In this document: positions 6,035-6,354 of the stretch, one piece after another
How the letters are laid out: every line of letters begins with the position of its first letter
Numbering within the stretch: position 1 is the first letter of the stretch
DNA from: an uncultured Actinomycetes bacterium
GTDB taxonomy: Bacteria; Actinomycetota; Actinomycetes; Nanopelagicales; Nanopelagicaceae
Direction: 5' to 3'
Assembly: GCA_903845465.1 (NCBI GenBank)
Contig: CAIMXQ010000134.1
Location: forward strand, 1 to 6,354
DNA length: 6,354 nt
Notes under the pieces: model-generated
Database searches by the model: none
What the model saw: only the letters and a program-made list of their open reading frames with translations
What the model was told of the DNA's origin: nothing
Made by a program: the position numbers and the translations under genes

Positions 6035-6354
6035 ATGCAACGCGTCCTTTCGGTCTCGTTGTCTCATGTATTTCGCACAGCCGCTTTTCTCCTACTTCCA
6101 TTCTCATTTATTGCACTGATTGCGTGGGCAACTGCCGGAAGTGCAAGTGGCAGTACAACTGATCCGATTCGTGGCGCAGTATGGATCTGGCTCGGTGCGC
6201 ACCACATTCCATTTCAATTAGCGCTTCCACCAACTGGACTTGCTGGGTATCTCACCTATCTTCCACTCGGTGGTGTTCTCCTTCCATTCTTAGCAATTCG
6301 ATCTGCATTCGCCCGTGCCATAGATCGCTTATCTGGATATTTTCATGACATCAA
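6035..6354 (+). CDS. DUF6350 / PerM-like integral membrane protein, N-terminal part
   Basis: The first 106 codons of a membrane protein are present and the frame is open at the right edge. Hydrophobic segments lie at about residues 16-34, 45-64 and 69-88. The pattern WIWLGAHHIPFQLALP followed by YLTYLPLGGVLLPFLAIR resembles the opening of the actinobacterial DUF6350 family, where an 'AH..P' segment is followed by a 'LPLG..LLP' helix. The mycobacterial member that follows sucCD is PerM (Rv0955), a membrane protein linked to cell division and persistence; applying that role here is inference. ATG 6035 is the only start available because a stop lies in frame at 6017. No Shine-Dalgarno sequence is visible, so translation may re-initiate after sucD, 7 bases upstream. 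In related genomes purN and purH often follow, but that lies outside this window. Confidence 0.8.
   Translation, partial: MQRVLSVSLSHVFRTAAFLLLPFSFIALIAWATAGSASGSTTDPIRGAVWIWLGAHHIPFQLALPPTGLAGYLTYLPLGGVLLPFLAIRSAFARAIDRLSGYFHDI

Noticed and set aside
1..6354. Mobile elements, CRISPR arrays, tRNA/rRNA genes, riboswitches or horizontally acquired islands
   Set aside because: No terminal inverted repeats, transposase motifs, spaced direct repeats or RNA-gene signatures were seen. Codon use looks even across all genes, and nearly all sequence is accounted for by core genes.

Overview
This window reads as an ordinary chromosomal core-gene segment of an actinobacterium. The pcrA (uvrD1) - sucC - sucD - DUF6350/PerM-like gene order is the one known from Actinobacteria such as Mycobacterium, and the protein sequences are actinobacterial in character. 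Base composition is balanced rather than GC-rich, with many A/T third positions. Intergenic gaps are very short. Together these features suit a streamlined, moderate-GC actinobacterium, for example a freshwater Nanopelagicales/acI-type or planktonic Microbacteriaceae lineage. That taxonomic guess is inference and was not tested.

Layout, left to right: the last 75 codons of guaA (GMP synthase) run on + up to 228. A secreted cyclophilin-type peptidyl-prolyl isomerase (239-916, +) follows 10 bp later. A PIG-L/LmbE-family deacetylase (932-1657, -) converges on it with a 15 bp gap. The deacetylase diverges from pcrA (1686-3929, +) across only 28 bp, and that gap holds candidate -10 boxes facing both ways. 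After a 50 bp gap with a candidate promoter, a good ribosome binding site and an inverted repeat come sucC (3980-5146) and sucD (5146-6027), overlapping by one base. The start of a DUF6350/PerM-like membrane protein gene (from 6035) runs off the right edge. No stretch longer than 300 bases lacks a gene.

Functionally, sucC and sucD encode the two subunits of succinyl-CoA synthetase (TCA cycle) and are almost certainly co-transcribed and translationally coupled, with the DUF6350 gene probably in the same transcript. PcrA is a DNA repair and replication helicase. GuaA makes GMP. The cyclophilin acts outside the membrane. The PIG-L protein probably hydrolyses an N-acetyl group from a sugar-type or related substrate that cannot be named from sequence.

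I found no mobile element, CRISPR array, tRNA, rRNA or convincing intrinsic terminator, and nothing that amounts to a new biological system. The points most worth a second look are small regulatory ones: the compact divergent promoter between the deacetylase gene and pcrA, and the inverted repeat that overlaps the sucC translation signal.
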